The position numbers were made by a program, and so were the translations under genes. Under the pieces are notes generated by a model. That model was not told the DNA's origin and searched no databases. It saw only the letters and a list, made by a program, of their open reading frames with translations. Shown here in pieces: positions 52,743 to 62,164 of a stretch of DNA of 64,000 nucleotides. The DNA is from Pseudomonadota bacterium (GTDB lineage: Bacteria > Pseudomonadota > Gammaproteobacteria > Acidiferrobacterales > Acidiferrobacteraceae), in NCBI GenBank assembly GCA_021794275.1, contig JAJYRD010000021.1, forward strand, positions 1-64,000, in the 5' to 3' direction. Position 1 is the stretch's first letter. The number at the start of each line of letters is the position of its first letter.

Positions 52743-52935
52743 GACTACACCTTTTAGGGCCGTGCGCCCGTAGATTTTAGAAAGACGGCACTCATGGTGG
52801 GGGCGCACGGCTTAGCACGCTATCCAGCTTTCGGCGTATTGCCGTGGAAGCTTCTGGCCAGTAGCGTGGCGGCCTGAAGCGTTCGCCCATCGGGGCGATT
52901 CGCATGGAAAATTCATGGATGAATAGGGACGTTCT

Positions 52936-54216
52936 ATGCGCACAGTGGCGGTGGTGGGATTGGGCTATGTCGGTCTACCCTTGGCGGTGGCCTTCGGCAA
53001 AAAGGGTCGAACGATAGGCTTTGATCTCGACGAGAGCAAAGTCGACAGCTATCGGCATTATTGCGATCCAACGGGCGAGGTGACAAGCGACGAATTGCGT
53101 GAGGCGCGCCACCTGTCGGTGACCACCGACCCGAGCGCGTTGGCGGAGGCAGATTTTGTTGTGGTCGCTGTGCCGACCCCGATTGATGCCGCACATCAGC
53201 CTGATTTCGGACCGCTCGTACGCTCGAGTCGCACAGTGGGGGACCACTTAAAAAAGGGTGCCGTGGTCGTCTATGAGTCCACCGTCTACCCGGGCGCCAC
53301 GGAGGAGATCTGTGTCCCCATCCTCGAGCAGCGCTCGGGCCTGAGTTTTCGGCGCGATTTTCATGTCGGCTACTCGCCTGAACGGATCAACCCGGGCGAC
53401 CGCGAGCATACGCTCACGCGCATAACGAAAATCGTCGCAGGCGATGATGCCGAGACCTTGGAGAAGGTCGCGGGCCTGTATGGATCGATCATCGAGGCGG
53501 GCGTCTACCGGGCCTCGTCCATCAAGGTGGCTGAGGCCGCCAAGGTGATCGAAAACACGCAGCGCGATCTCAATATCGCGCTCATGAACGAATTGTCGAT
53601 CTTGTTCCACAAGCTCGATCTTGATACCGGGGAAGTCTTGGCGGCAGCCGGCACGAAGTGGAATTTCCTGCCATTCCGTCCCGGGCTTGTGGGCGGCCAT
53701 TGCATCGGCGTAGATCCGTATTATCTGACCCACAAGGCCGATAAGGTGGGCTACCACCCGCAAGTCATCCTCGCCGGGCGGCGCATCAACGACGGCATGG
53801 GAAAATATGTGGCCGAGCAGACCATCAAGCAGATGATACGCACAGGGAGTGCGGTGAAGGGCGCCCGCGTCAATGTGCTCGGGCTCACTTTCAAGGAGAA
53901 CTGCCCGGATCTGCGCAATTCACGTGTCATAGACGTCATAAATGAACTCCGCTCCTACGGCGTCGAGGTCTTCGTGCACGATCCGGTGCCGGAACAGGAG
54001 GAGGCCAAGGAAGAGTACGGGATCACGCTTTCACCGTGGGAGGATCTGCCAGTGGCCGATGCCATGATCGTGGCGGTGGCTCATAAGGACTTTCTCGCCC
54101 GCGACACCGAGTCATTGGCGACCAAAATCAAGCCGGGCGGGGTATTTTCCGACGTGAAGTCGCAATTCGACGTTGGGGCACTCTCGGCATGCGGCTTGAC
54201 GGTGTGGCGGCTATAA
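52936..54216 (+). CDS. tviB: UDP-sugar 6-dehydrogenase (TviB/WbpA type)
   Basis: A 426-residue enzyme that oxidises C6 of a UDP-hexose or UDP-HexNAc to a uronate in two NAD-dependent steps. The N-terminal NAD fold is VAVVGLGYVGLPLAVAFG, then VAVPTPID, STVYPGATEE and SPERINPGD. The catalytic cysteine is Cys256 in GGHCIGVDPYYL. The C-terminal domain has VLGLTFKENCPDLRNSRV. The wording of these blocks matches the TviB group, which acts on UDP-GlcNAc. AGGGACG precedes the ATG. With the downstream epimerase it would give a galacturonic or N-acetylgalactosaminuronic donor. Confidence 0.9.
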   Translation: MRTVAVVGLGYVGLPLAVAFGKKGRTIGFDLDESKVDSYRHYCDPTGEVTSDELREARHLSVTTDPSALAEADFVVVAVPTPIDAAHQPDFGPLVRSSRTVGDHLKKGAVVVYESTVYPGATEEICVPILEQRSGLSFRRDFHVGYSPERINPGDREHTLTRITKIVAGDDAETLEKVAGLYGSIIEAGVYRASSIKVAEAAKVIENTQRDLNIALMNELSILFHKLDLDTGEVLAAAGTKWNFLPFRPGLVGGHCIGVDPYYLTHKADKVGYHPQVILAGRRINDGMGKYVAEQTIKQMIRTGSAVKGARVNVLGLTFKENCPDLRNSRVIDVINELRSYGVEVFVHDPVPEQEEAKEEYGITLSPWEDLPVADAMIVAVAHKDFLARDTESLATKIKPGGVFSDVKSQFDVGALSACGLTVWRL

Positions 54217-54260
54217 TGACGCCACGGCATAATGCCCGCGTATGACACAAGGACGATGAC

Positions 54261-55295
54261 ATGCATATTCTGATTACCGGAGCGGCCGGCTTTATCGGCT
54301 CGACGCTGGCCCACAGGTTGCTTGCGCGCGGTGATACCGTGACGGGCGTGGACAATCTGAACGATTATTACTCGGTGGACCTGAAAAAGGCGCGGCTTGC
54401 GCGTCTACAGGCCCTGCCTGGCTTCACGTTCAAATATCTGGACATCGCGGATCGCAAGGCCACGGCTGAGCTTTTTCGAGCCGAGCACTTCGACGCGGTC
54501 ATGAATCTTGCTGCGCAGGCCGGCGTTCGGCACTCCCTGAAGGATCCGCATGCCTATGTGGATGCCAACATCGTGGGTTTCGTGAATCTGCTCGAGGGCG
54601 CCCGTCACACCGAGGTCGGCCACTTCGTCTACGCCTCGTCGAGTTCGGTGTATGGATCCAACAGCCGGCAGCCGTTCTCGGAGCACGACTCGGTGGGCCA
54701 TCCGGTTTCGCTCTACGCGGCCAGTAAGCGCGCCAACGAACTCATGGCCCACAGTTATGCCCACCTGTTTCGTCTGCCATGCACGGGATTGCGGTTTTTT
54801 ACCGTGTACGGGCCCTGGGGGCGCCCCGACATGGCGCTCTTCTTGTTTACGAAGGGGATACTCGAAGGCACGCCCATCAAGGTATTCAATCACGGCCAAA
54901 TGGTGCGCGACTTCACATACATCGATGATATCGTCGAGGGTGTCGTGCGGGTGATCGACAAGCCGGCGCGCCCGGCTGAAGGCTGGTCGCCATCGAATCC
55001 CGATCCAGCTACGAGCAACGCGCCATTCCGGCTCTACAATATCGGGAACAACAAGCCAGTCGAGCTCATGCATTACCTCCGGGTTCTTGAAGAGTGCCTC
55101 GGTCGCAAGGCCCGGATCGAGATGTTGCCCATGCAGCCGGGGGATGTGCCGTCGACGATAGCGAGCGTCGATGACCTCGCCGCCGACCTGGGCTTTAGGC
55201 CCACCACGTCGGTCGAGACTGGCATCGCCCGTTTCGTTGAATGGTATCTCGAGCATATGCACACGCCGGCGGCGGAGCTGCGCGAGCCTGCGTAG
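54261..55295 (+). CDS. UDP-glucuronate 4-epimerase-like SDR
   Basis: A 344-residue extended [11 protein letters not shown] at 7-14 binds [39 protein letters not shown] and [10 protein letters not shown] are the characteristic blocks of UDP-glucuronate 4-epimerases, and the catalytic Tyr152 and Lys156 lie in [23 protein letters not shown] and [12 protein letters not shown] follow. It probably converts UDP-GlcA to UDP-GalA (or the HexNAcA equivalents), using the product of the preceding dehydrogenase, 44 bp upstream. Confidence 0.9.
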   Translation: MHILITGAAGFIGSTLAHRLLARGDTVTGVDNLNDYYSVDLKKARLARLQALPGFTFKYLDIADRKATAELFRAEHFDAVMNLAAQAGVRHSLKDPHAYVDANIVGFVNLLEGARHTEVGHFVYASSSSVYGSNSRQPFSEHDSVGHPVSLYAASKRANELMAHSYAHLFRLPCTGLRFFTVYGPWGRPDMALFLFTKGILEGTPIKVFNHGQMVRDFTYIDDIVEGVVRVIDKPARPAEGWSPSNPDPATSNAPFRLYNIGNNKPVELMHYLRVLEECLGRKARIEMLPMQPGDVPSTIASVDDLAADLGFRPTTSVETGIARFVEWYLEHMHTPAAELREPA

Positions 55296-55345
55296 GGGCC
55301 GGCGTCGCCCGCGCCATTTCTTTTCGGGTATAACCACCATCATCG

Positions 55346-55385
55346 GCGGCCAAGCCTGGCCCGAGGCCCGGGCTTGGTAGGCCGC
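55346..55385. terminator. GC hairpin between convergent genes
   Basis: GCGGCCAAGCC pairs with GGGCTTGG...GGCCGC across a short loop. It lies between the epimerase (+) and the thioredoxin-like gene (-). No T run follows on either strand, so a bidirectional terminator or RNA-end stabiliser is only a guess. Confidence 0.35.
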
Positions 55386-55501
55386 GGGGCCGGTGTCGGG
55401 GGTTGAGCGAAGCGCGGGATCGCACCCGAGGCCGGGTCCGCGCCCCCGCCGCACTGATGCATGCGGACAAGCCGATGGTGGCGCGGGCTTGGCGAGGCCC
55501 T

Positions 55502-56365
55502 CTATGTGATCGCGGCGGCGAGCAGGGCGCGGTAGCGCCGTACGAGTTCGCTTGTGCCGCCAAGCAGCGTGAAGGCGGCTACCAAGGCCCGACGCCCGGC
55601 ATCGTTGCCGAAGCGCCTGTCGGCGCGCGCAATGGCAAGCCATTGTTCCAGGGCCTGTTCGTGGCGCCCGGCGAGGAGGTAGCGGGCCCCTAAGGCAAGC
55701 CGGGCGCTCATATCGCCCGGATCCGAACCGACCCTTTGTTCAAGTTCTGAAAGGGGCGGGGCATCGGCCGCCATGCGGACGAATTCAAGGCGCGCGAGCA
55801 GGGCGCTGATTTCCGTGTCGCCCAGGGCGCGCGCCGATAGACCTTTCAAGACCATCTCACCATCGGCGATCCGGCCTTGCTCGCATAGCATCCGTCCGAG
55901 ATGGGCGGTCAAACGGTCGTTCGCGGGGTCGTCTTCACGGGCGGTCGTGAGGCGCGCAATGGCCCCTTCGCGATCGCCCGCCCGTTCGAGGTCCAAGGCG
56001 GCGCGCAAGACGGCGTCAGATGGGCGATCGATGTGGGCGTCGAGCAGCTCTCGGATCGTTCGCTCCGGCTGCGCGCCTACGAACTGGGCCACCTCCGCGC
56101 CGTTCTTGAAGAGTTTCACGGTCGGCAGACCACGTATGCCAAAGCGTCCGGACAGCCGTTGTTGTTCGTCGCTATTGACCTTGGCAAGGAAAAACCGGCC
56201 CTGGTACTCTTCAGCGAGCTTGGCGAGGAGAGGCATGAGCGTGCGGCACGGGGCGCACCATTCCGCCCAAAAGTCGACCAGCACGGGCACCTCGCGCGAG
56301 CGGGCCAAAACAGCGTGATCGAAATCATCCTCGGTGACGTCGGTGATAAAAGGCGACGCGGCCAT
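55502..56365 (-). CDS. cnoX: Thioredoxin-TPR chaperedoxin (CnoX/YbbN family)
   Basis: A 287-residue protein from the ATG at 56365, with GGAGGGAG upstream. Residues 1-115 form a thioredoxin domain with WCAPC (Cys37, Cys40) and cis-proline RGLPTVKLF. Residues about 120-287 are TPR-like helical repeats (RAALDLERAGDREGAIARL, LGRMLCEQGRIADGEMVL). CnoX binds unfolded proteins under oxidative stress and delivers them to GroEL. The E. coli version has SxxC and lacks reductase activity; here the full CxxC implies redox ability. It stands immediately downstream of the tRNA-Glu gene, on the same strand. Confidence 0.9.
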   Translation of the reverse strand: MAASPFITDVTEDDFDHAVLARSREVPVLVDFWAEWCAPCRTLMPLLAKLAEEYQGRFFLAKVNSDEQQRLSGRFGIRGLPTVKLFKNGAEVAQFVGAQPERTIRELLDAHIDRPSDAVLRAALDLERAGDREGAIARLTTAREDDPANDRLTAHLGRMLCEQGRIADGEMVLKGLSARALGDTEISALLARLEFVRMAADAPPLSELEQRVGSDPGDMSARLALGARYLLAGRHEQALEQWLAIARADRRFGNDAGRRALVAAFTLLGGTSELVRRYRALLAAAIT

Positions 56366-56437
56366 GCAGCTCCCTCCGAAGGTATCAGATAAGGGCCATA
56401 TGCGGTCAGACGGGACAAATGTCAAGCGAGGCGGTAA

Positions 56438-56513
56438 TGGCGCTCCCTAGGGGACTCGAACCCCTGTTACCGGCGTGAGAGGCCAGCGTCCTAGGCCACT
56501 AGACGAAGGGAGC
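56438..56513 (-). tRNA. tRNA-Glu (anticodon CUC)
   Basis: A 76-base cloverleaf on the minus strand including an encoded CCA. The acceptor stem GCTCCCT pairs with AGGGAGC. The D-arm region reads TCTAGTGGCCTAGGA, the anticodon loop is CTCTCAC (anticodon CTC) on a CTGGC/GCCGG stem, and the T-arm is AGGGG-TTCGAGT-CCCCT. It closely matches bacterial tRNA-Glu. Confidence 0.97.
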
Positions 56514-56703
56514 GGCGCGCGGCGGCTCTTAGGCGCTGCGAAGCAGTGGTATTATACAGCCGTCGTTCCCAATTGAACATATCTCCGCTTCCCCTTTCTT
56601 AGCGAGTACCGCGCCCAGAGAGGGTCAAGCGGAGGGTCTGTTTTAGGTGCGGCTGGTTCTCGAAAACCGCCATCGCTTCGCAAAGCAGGGTAATATAACG
56701 ACT

Positions 56704-57438
56704 ATGCAGATAGGTGCCCGTTTTCGCTGTTATCCGACCCACGCGCAGGCTCAGAGCCCGCTGCGGGGGATCGCGGCGCGACGGGTGCACGGGTCGGCGG
56801 GATGGGTGAAGGCCGCCTGCCGCGTGGACATGTGGCGCGCGGTGGTGTGCCAGATCAGCCATGTCCCCGCCACCGATCGGTGCTGCACGCTGTATGTGTT
56901 CGAGGCCCTGAAGATCCCGGCCAGGACCACCAGGCGCGGGCCAAGGAAGGGCGAGGGCGGTCGTTGGGTCAAAACCGGCACGGCCGCCAAATCCGGCCTC
57001 GACAAGGCCGTCATGGTCTCCATCCGGGGTCAGACCAAGACCTGTTTGCGGTATAAGGCGGGCTGTCGCGGCAAGCTTGTGATCGCCTCACCCGCGCCTT
57101 ATTGCTCGCATGAATGTGCCGCGTGCGGCCACATTCACCCAGACAATCGGGTCTCCCGCTGCGGGTTCGTCCGCCAGCGTTGCAACCATACCGTCCACGC
57201 CGACCATGATGGCGCCCAGGTGCTCGGCTGGCGGGGAGTCCGTGCAACATTGGCCGGGCGGTGGGCCCTGCAAGAGTCCAAATGGTGTCGGATCACGCGC
57301 GTCCAGGTAGGGGCGGAAGGCTCCGAACCGAGGGCCGCTGGCCGACCCTCAACGCGGGGTGAGATCACGGTAAGACGCAGAGGTGGAAACATCTCTGCGC
57401 GCGGGTCGTGGACCCTGGAAACCCCCCCAGGTCCATAA
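56704..57438 (+). pseudogene. IS605 OrfB/TnpB-family protein, internally deleted
   Basis: The frame starts with MQIGARFRCYPTHAQAQS, the usual TnpB N-terminal strand, then jumps after about 45 residues to the C-terminal half (VVCQISHVPATDRCC, SGLDKAVMVSIRGQTKTCLRYKA). The zinc ribbon reads CAACGHIHPDN but its second pair is RQRC rather than CxxC, and the last RuvC block is HADHDGAQV rather than ADxNAA. The central two thirds, including the first RuvC Asp, are gone. A nuclease is excluded; this is a decayed copy lying beside the tRNA-Glu gene. The tail after residue 200 is read-through sequence. Confidence 0.75.
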
Positions 57439-57495
57439 GGGCTTGAGCGGTGGGACGCTTTACACAAACCTAAGCTTGGGAGGGACCTTTTTCCT

Positions 57496-58764
57496 TTGAC
57501 TGACATGAGCAAGGCACCGAGGATCGTAGAAGCCGCGTCCTACGGTTTAGCGCCAGGGAGGATCAGCCCGCACGCGCGGCAGGTCATAGAGCGGCTGAAG
57601 GACGCGGGTTACAGCGCATATCTGGTCGGCGGCTGCGTGCGCGACCTCATTCTGGGTAAAGAGCCCAAGGATTTCGACGTGGTGACGCAGGCGCGGCCCG
57701 AGGAGATCCGCCAGGTGTTCCGCAATGCGCGCCTGATCGGGCGCCGCTTTCGTTTGGCCCATGTCCACTTTGGGCGCGAGATCGTCGAGGTCGCGACCTA
57801 TCGGGCGGCGCCCGCGGAGGCCCCGGAGGATGACGGCGGCAACGTCTTCGGAACTCTGGAAGAGGACGCCTTCCGGCGCGACTTCACGGTCAATGCCCTC
57901 TACTATGATCCGGACGAGGGCCTCATCACCGATTACGTGAACGGGCTCCAGGACCTCGCGCAGGGGGAGTTGCGGGTCATAGGTGACCCCGAGGCGCGAT
58001 TCCGCGAGGATCCGGTGCGCATGCTGCGGGCGGTCCGGTTCGCGGCCAAGCTGCGATTGCGTCTCACCGAGGACGGACGGCGGCTCGTGCCCGCCCTGGG
58101 GCCGCTCTTGCAGGGCGTGGCCCCGGCGCGGCTCTTTGAGGAGGTGTTGAAGCTCTTTCATACGGGCGACGCCGCCGCGACCTACGAGGCGCTCTGCGAA
58201 CACCGTTTGTTCGAGGTCTTGTTCCCGGGCGTCGCGGCGGTCCTGGGTCCGCACGCCGATCCCGACTCCCTGCTTTCGCGTGCGCTCGCCAATAGTGATT
58301 TGCGTATCGCGGAGGATAAGCCCGTAACCCCGGCATTCCTCTTTGCGGCCTTGCTTTGGGAGGCCGTCCAGGAGGAGGCCGTGCATAGCATCGCCGAAGG
58401 GGCGGCGCCGGCCGAGGCCTGGATGCAGGCTGCCGAACATGTGCTGCGCGAACAGCTGCGTATCGTGACCATCCCCAAGCGCTTTAGCGTGCCGATGCGT
58501 GAGATCTGGAGTCTACAGTCGCGTTTCGAGCGGCGCGCCGGGCGCCATGCCTTCCGATTCCTGGAGAGCAAGCGGTTTCGGGCGGCCTACGATTTTCTGG
58601 GGCTGCGGGTCGCCGCGGGCGAGGCGCAGGAGTCGCTGTTCGACTGGTGGACGCGTTTCCAGGAGGCCGCCGCGAGCGAGCAGGAAGCCATGGTGGAGGC
58701 CTTGAATGGGCAAGCCGAGAAGCGGCCGCGCAGGCGACGCAGGCGGCGCGCCGCGGGCGCTTGA
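57496..58764 (+). CDS. pcnB: Poly(A) polymerase I
   Basis: PcnB adds A-tails to RNAs and promotes their decay. The class-II nucleotidyltransferase core has VGGCVRDLILGKEPKDFDVVT, with catalytic Asp59 and Asp61. RRFRLAHVHFG, EEDAFRRDFTVNALYYD and DPVRMLRAVRFAAKL follow. The C-terminal tail is strongly basic (KRPRRRRRRR). The start is either the TTG at 57496, about ten bases after a GGGAGGGA site, or the ATG at 57505. 422 residues, normal size. The 3' end overlaps folK by 59 bp, as in the standard pcnB-folK operon. Confidence 0.93.
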   Translation: MTDMSKAPRIVEAASYGLAPGRISPHARQVIERLKDAGYSAYLVGGCVRDLILGKEPKDFDVVTQARPEEIRQVFRNARLIGRRFRLAHVHFGREIVEVATYRAAPAEAPEDDGGNVFGTLEEDAFRRDFTVNALYYDPDEGLITDYVNGLQDLAQGELRVIGDPEARFREDPVRMLRAVRFAAKLRLRLTEDGRRLVPALGPLLQGVAPARLFEEVLKLFHTGDAAATYEALCEHRLFEVLFPGVAAVLGPHADPDSLLSRALANSDLRIAEDKPVTPAFLFAALLWEAVQEEAVHSIAEGAAPAEAWMQAAEHVLREQLRIVTIPKRFSVPMREIWSLQSRFERRAGRHAFRFLESKRFRAAYDFLGLRVAAGEAQESLFDWWTRFQEAAASEQEAMVEALNGQAEKRPRRRRRRRAAGA

Positions 58765-59248
58765 GGCGGTCGTAGGGCTGGGTGCGAACGAGGGCGATAC
58801 CATAAGCGCGCTCTCGGCTGCGCGACGGGCCCTTGCGGGCCTGCCGGCGACCACCCTCGCCGCGTCGTCCTCCCTTTATCAAACCGCGCCTATCGGCTGG
58901 GAGGATCAGCCGGACTTTTTGAACGCCGTGTGCCTCTTGCGGACGGGGCTTGCGCCGGAGCTTTTGGCGGAGGCGCTCTTCGATCTCGAGCGGGTGCTCG
59001 GGCGGGTTCGCACGGGCGTGCGTAACGGGCCGCGCGCGATCGACATCGACCTTCTCTATTACGAGGGCGTCGTGCGGGACGGGCCGGCCTTGACCTTGCC
59101 ACACCCACGTCTGCACGAGCGCGCTTTCGTACTGTATCCTTGGGCGGAGATCATGCCGGGCTTTCGGATCCCCGGGCTTGGCACCTTGGACGATCTCTGC
59201 CTGGGCGTGCAAGGCCAGAAGGTGGAGAGGCTGGAGACAAAGTGGTGA
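58706..59248 (+). CDS. folK: Hydroxymethyldihydropteridine pyrophosphokinase
   Basis: FolK transfers pyrophosphate to 6-hydroxymethyl-dihydropterin in folate synthesis. The family blocks are VVGLGANEGD, SSLYQTAPIGWEDQPDFLNAV, RTGVRNGPRAIDIDLLYYEG (metal-binding Asp pair) and LPHPRLHERAFVLYPWAEI. The N-terminal 20 residues are an extension encoded within the overlap with pcnB, so the true start could be a few codons later. 180 residues is usual. Confidence 0.93.
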   Translation: MGKPRSGRAGDAGGAPRALEAVVGLGANEGDTISALSAARRALAGLPATTLAASSSLYQTAPIGWEDQPDFLNAVCLLRTGLAPELLAEALFDLERVLGRVRTGVRNGPRAIDIDLLYYEGVVRDGPALTLPHPRLHERAFVLYPWAEIMPGFRIPGLGTLDDLCLGVQGQKVERLETKW

Positions 59249-59258
59249 GGAGGTTGTC

Positions 59259-59936
59259 GTGAAGGAACGGGCGCCGGTACCGGCATCCATGTCTGCCGGG
59301 TCGTTTCTTGTCATCGAAGGACCGATAGGGGTCGGGAAAACGAGTCTCGCCCGCCGCCTGTCCTTGCATCTTGGTCTTGAGGGGCTGTTCGAGGAGCCGG
59401 AACAGAATCCGTTCCTGGCGCGTTTCTACGAGAATCGGAAGGCCTTCGCGCTCGCCACCCAGCTTTTTTTCCTCTTTCAGCGCCGACGATTACTCGATGA
59501 TCTGGCGCAGGCCGATTTTCTGCGCGCCGGTGTCGTCGCGGATTTCTTGTGGGCCAAGGATCGGGTGTTCGCCGGCATCACGCTGGATGACGATGAGTGG
59601 CGCCTCTATGAGCAGATCACGCAGTCGCTGTCGGAGCCTGTCCAGACACCCGACCTGGTCGTGTTTCTGCAGGCGCCCATCGATGTCTTGATGGAGCGTA
59701 TACGTAAGCGCGGTCGTGCCTATGAGCACATCGATCGCGCCTATCTTGCCTCCTTGGCCGAGGGCTACACCGAGTTCTTTCACCGCTACCAGGACTCGCC
59801 GCTCCTCATGGTGAACGCTGCCGAGGCCAACTTCGTCGAGAGCGACGAGGATCTCGCGGCGCTGGTAGAGTCGATCCGCGGCATCCACAACGGTCGGCAT
59901 TTCTTCAACCCCCTGGCATCGAGCACTGGCACATGA
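59259..59936 (+). CDS. Deoxynucleoside kinase (dGK/dAK family)
   Basis: A 225-residue kinase from the GTG at 59259, chosen because AGGAGG lies five bases before it. Walker A GPIGVGKT is at 21-28. EEPEQNPFLARFYENRKAFALATQLFFLFQRR and VVADFLWAKDRVFAG are the substrate-binding blocks of deoxyadenosine/deoxyguanosine kinases, and RIRKRGRAYE is the lid. It salvages deoxynucleosides. This gene often occurs between folK and panB in gammaproteobacteria. It overlaps panB by 4 bp. Confidence 0.88.
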   Translation: MKERAPVPASMSAGSFLVIEGPIGVGKTSLARRLSLHLGLEGLFEEPEQNPFLARFYENRKAFALATQLFFLFQRRRLLDDLAQADFLRAGVVADFLWAKDRVFAGITLDDDEWRLYEQITQSLSEPVQTPDLVVFLQAPIDVLMERIRKRGRAYEHIDRAYLASLAEGYTEFFHRYQDSPLLMVNAAEANFVESDEDLAALVESIRGIHNGRHFFNPLASSTGT

Positions 59937-60742
59937 GCGCGTCTTCTTCGGACATCGTCACGGCACCACGTCTAATTGCTATGAAGAGGGAGGGGGTCAG
60001 GATCGCGGCCATGACTGCCTATGACGCGAGCTTCGCGCGTGCCATGGACGAGGCGGGCATGGATGTGATCTTGGTCGGCGATTCGCTCGGGAACGTGGTG
60101 CAGGGACGCAAGAGTACAGTCCCCGTGACGCTTGAGGACATGGTCTACCATACACGCTGCGTGGCACGCGGGGTCGGCCGCGCGCTGCTCATGGCCGACA
60201 TGCCATTCTTAAGCTTTCAGGGCCCCGCCGAACAGGCCTTGCGCGACGCCGGAGCCTTGATGCGCGCTGGGGCGCATATGGTGAAGGGCGAGGGTGGCGG
60301 GCCGTTCGCGGCCAACGCCGCCTACCTTACCGCGCGCGGCGTACCGGTCTGTGGCCATATCGGCCTTACCCCCCAATTCGTGCATAGCCTGGGCGGCTAC
60401 CGCGTGCAGGGGCGCGGTGCCGAGGGCGCGCGTCTGCTCGCCGAGGCCAAGGAGCTCGCCTTGGCGGGGGTCTCGGCTTTGGTCCTTGAGGCGGTGCCCG
60501 CCGCGCTTGCTGCCGAAATCACGGCGAAGGTGGCGGTCCCCACGATCGGCATAGGCGCGGGTGCGTCGTGTGATGGGCAGGTCCTCGTTATGCATGATGC
60601 CCTGGGCCTGGGCGCCCGCCGCCCCCGTTTCGTACGCGATTTCCTGGCCGGCCAGGGTGGCATCGAGGCGGCCTTCGCGGCCTACGTTGAGGCCGTGCGC
60701 GACGGCAGTTTTCCCACGGCGGACGAGAGTTACGCCGAATGA
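59933..60742 (+). CDS. panB: 3-methyl-2-oxobutanoate hydroxymethyltransferase
   Basis: PanB makes ketopantoate, the first step to pantothenate. The 269-residue protein has MTAYDASFARAMDEAGMDVILVGDSLGNVVQG with metal ligand Asp in GDSLG, YHTRCVARG, VKGEGG and GHIGLTPQ, as expected. It overlaps the kinase upstream and panC downstream by 4 bp each, giving a compact folK-kinase-panB-panC unit. Confidence 0.96.
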   Translation: MSASSSDIVTAPRLIAMKREGVRIAAMTAYDASFARAMDEAGMDVILVGDSLGNVVQGRKSTVPVTLEDMVYHTRCVARGVGRALLMADMPFLSFQGPAEQALRDAGALMRAGAHMVKGEGGGPFAANAAYLTARGVPVCGHIGLTPQFVHSLGGYRVQGRGAEGARLLAEAKELALAGVSALVLEAVPAALAAEITAKVAVPTIGIGAGASCDGQVLVMHDALGLGARRPRFVRDFLAGQGGIEAAFAAYVEAVRDGSFPTADESYAE

Positions 60743-61575
60743 TCACGATCCGGACGCTCGCGGAACTCGCCGCGCAGAGGGCCCGGTGGCCGCAGGACGT
60801 AGGCTTCATTCCCACCATGGGCGGTCTCCATGAGGGGCATATGGCACTCGTGCGGCGGGCCCGGGAGGCCCACGAGGTGGTGGTGGCGAGCGTGTACGTG
60901 AATCCCCTGCAGTTTGGGCCAGCGGAGGATTTCGCCGCCTATCCGCGCACCGAGGACGTGGATTGTGACAAGCTTGCCCAGGCGTCCGTGGACGCCGTGT
61001 TCCTCCCCACGGATGCCGCGATCTACCCGCGCGGCCGCGAGTCGCAGACCCAGGTGCGGGTGCCCGGGCTCTCGGAGGACCTGTGCGGTCGCTACCGGCC
61101 CGGCCATTTCGAGGGGGTCACTACGGTGGTGGCGCGGCTCTTGGGCCTCGTGCAACCCCGGGCCTGCTACATGGGGAAGAAGGATTATCAGCAGTGGCGG
61201 ATTGTGGCGCGCATGGTGGAGGATCTTGGTCTTCCGACCACCATCGTGGGGGTCGATACGGTGCGCGAGGAGTCTGGGCTTGCCCTCAGCACCCGCAACG
61301 CCTACCTTGCGGAGGCGCAGCGCTCCCAAGCGCCCGACCTCTACCAGATTTTGACCGAGGGAGCGGAGCGAGTGGTCGCGGGCGTAGCCCTGGATCATGT
61401 CGAGGCCGCCTGCATGGAGCGCCTGAAGGCCTTGGGGTTTGCGCCCGATTACGTTGCCGTCCGTCGCGCAGGGGACCTCGCCATACCCCAGGCGGCCGAT
61501 TCCGAACTCGTGATTCTGGCGGCCGCGCGCCTTGGCCGCACCCGTCTCATCGACAACCGCGAATTCCGCAGGTAA
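60739..61575 (+). CDS. panC: Pantoate-beta-alanine ligase
   Basis: PanC joins pantoate and beta-alanine with ATP. The 278-residue product has the adenylate-forming signatures VGFIPTMGGLHEGHMALV (HxGH), VYVNPLQFGPAEDF, YMGKKDYQQW and the KMSKS-like EESGLALSTRNAYL. The start ATGA overlaps the panB stop. panD follows after 55 bp, completing the pathway locally. Confidence 0.96.
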   Translation: MITIRTLAELAAQRARWPQDVGFIPTMGGLHEGHMALVRRAREAHEVVVASVYVNPLQFGPAEDFAAYPRTEDVDCDKLAQASVDAVFLPTDAAIYPRGRESQTQVRVPGLSEDLCGRYRPGHFEGVTTVVARLLGLVQPRACYMGKKDYQQWRIVARMVEDLGLPTTIVGVDTVREESGLALSTRNAYLAEAQRSQAPDLYQILTEGAERVVAGVALDHVEAACMERLKALGFAPDYVAVRRAGDLAIPQAADSELVILAAARLGRTRLIDNREFRR

Positions 61576-61630
61576 GGGCTGACCGACGGCGGGCATTGGC
61601 AGCGTCGTCCGAAAACCGGATAATAGCCGC

Positions 61631-62014
61631 ATGCAAAGAACGATGCTTCATGCCAAATTGCACCGCGTGCGCGTGACCCAGGTCGAGATCGACTACGAAG
61701 GGTCGGTCGCCATTGATTCCGTCTTGCTCGACGCCGCCGGTATTCGTGAGTACGAGCGCATTGACGTCTTCAATGTGCGCAATGGTGAGCGCTTCAGCAC
61801 CTACGCCATCCGTGGCGAGCCCGGGTCTGGTCTCATATCTGTGAACGGCGCCGCGGCCCACAAGGCAAAGGTCGACGATCTCGTCATCATCTGTGCCTTC
61901 GGTGTATACGAGGAGCGCGAGGCCCGCGAGATGAAACCGCGCCTCATCTACGTCGATGCGTCCAATCGCATCGTGCGCAGCAGTCACGCCATCCCCATGC
62001 AGGTCGCCGGCTGA
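61631..62014 (+). CDS. panD: Aspartate 1-decarboxylase
   Basis: PanD makes beta-alanine for PanC. It is made as a proenzyme that self-cleaves between Gly24 and Ser25 (in [10 protein letters not shown]) to form the pyruvoyl cofactor. [27 protein letters not shown] and [16 protein letters not shown] are family blocks. The ATG at 61631 and the second ATG at 61643 are both possible starts. 127 residues, normal. Confidence 0.95.
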   Translation: MQRTMLHAKLHRVRVTQVEIDYEGSVAIDSVLLDAAGIREYERIDVFNVRNGERFSTYAIRGEPGSGLISVNGAAAHKAKVDDLVIICAFGVYEEREAREMKPRLIYVDASNRIVRSSHAIPMQVAG

Positions 62015-62164
62015 GCCGGCCCTTCACGCCAGATTTCCCTACGGTTCCTAGTCGCGGCCGCCCACGGATCACAAGCGGGGCCGGCGTTTGCGAAAGCGAG
62101 CCACCTCCCCGGCCGTGACATCGGGCGGCCGGTTCCAGCACTTGGCAGAGTCTCCCACGCGGAT

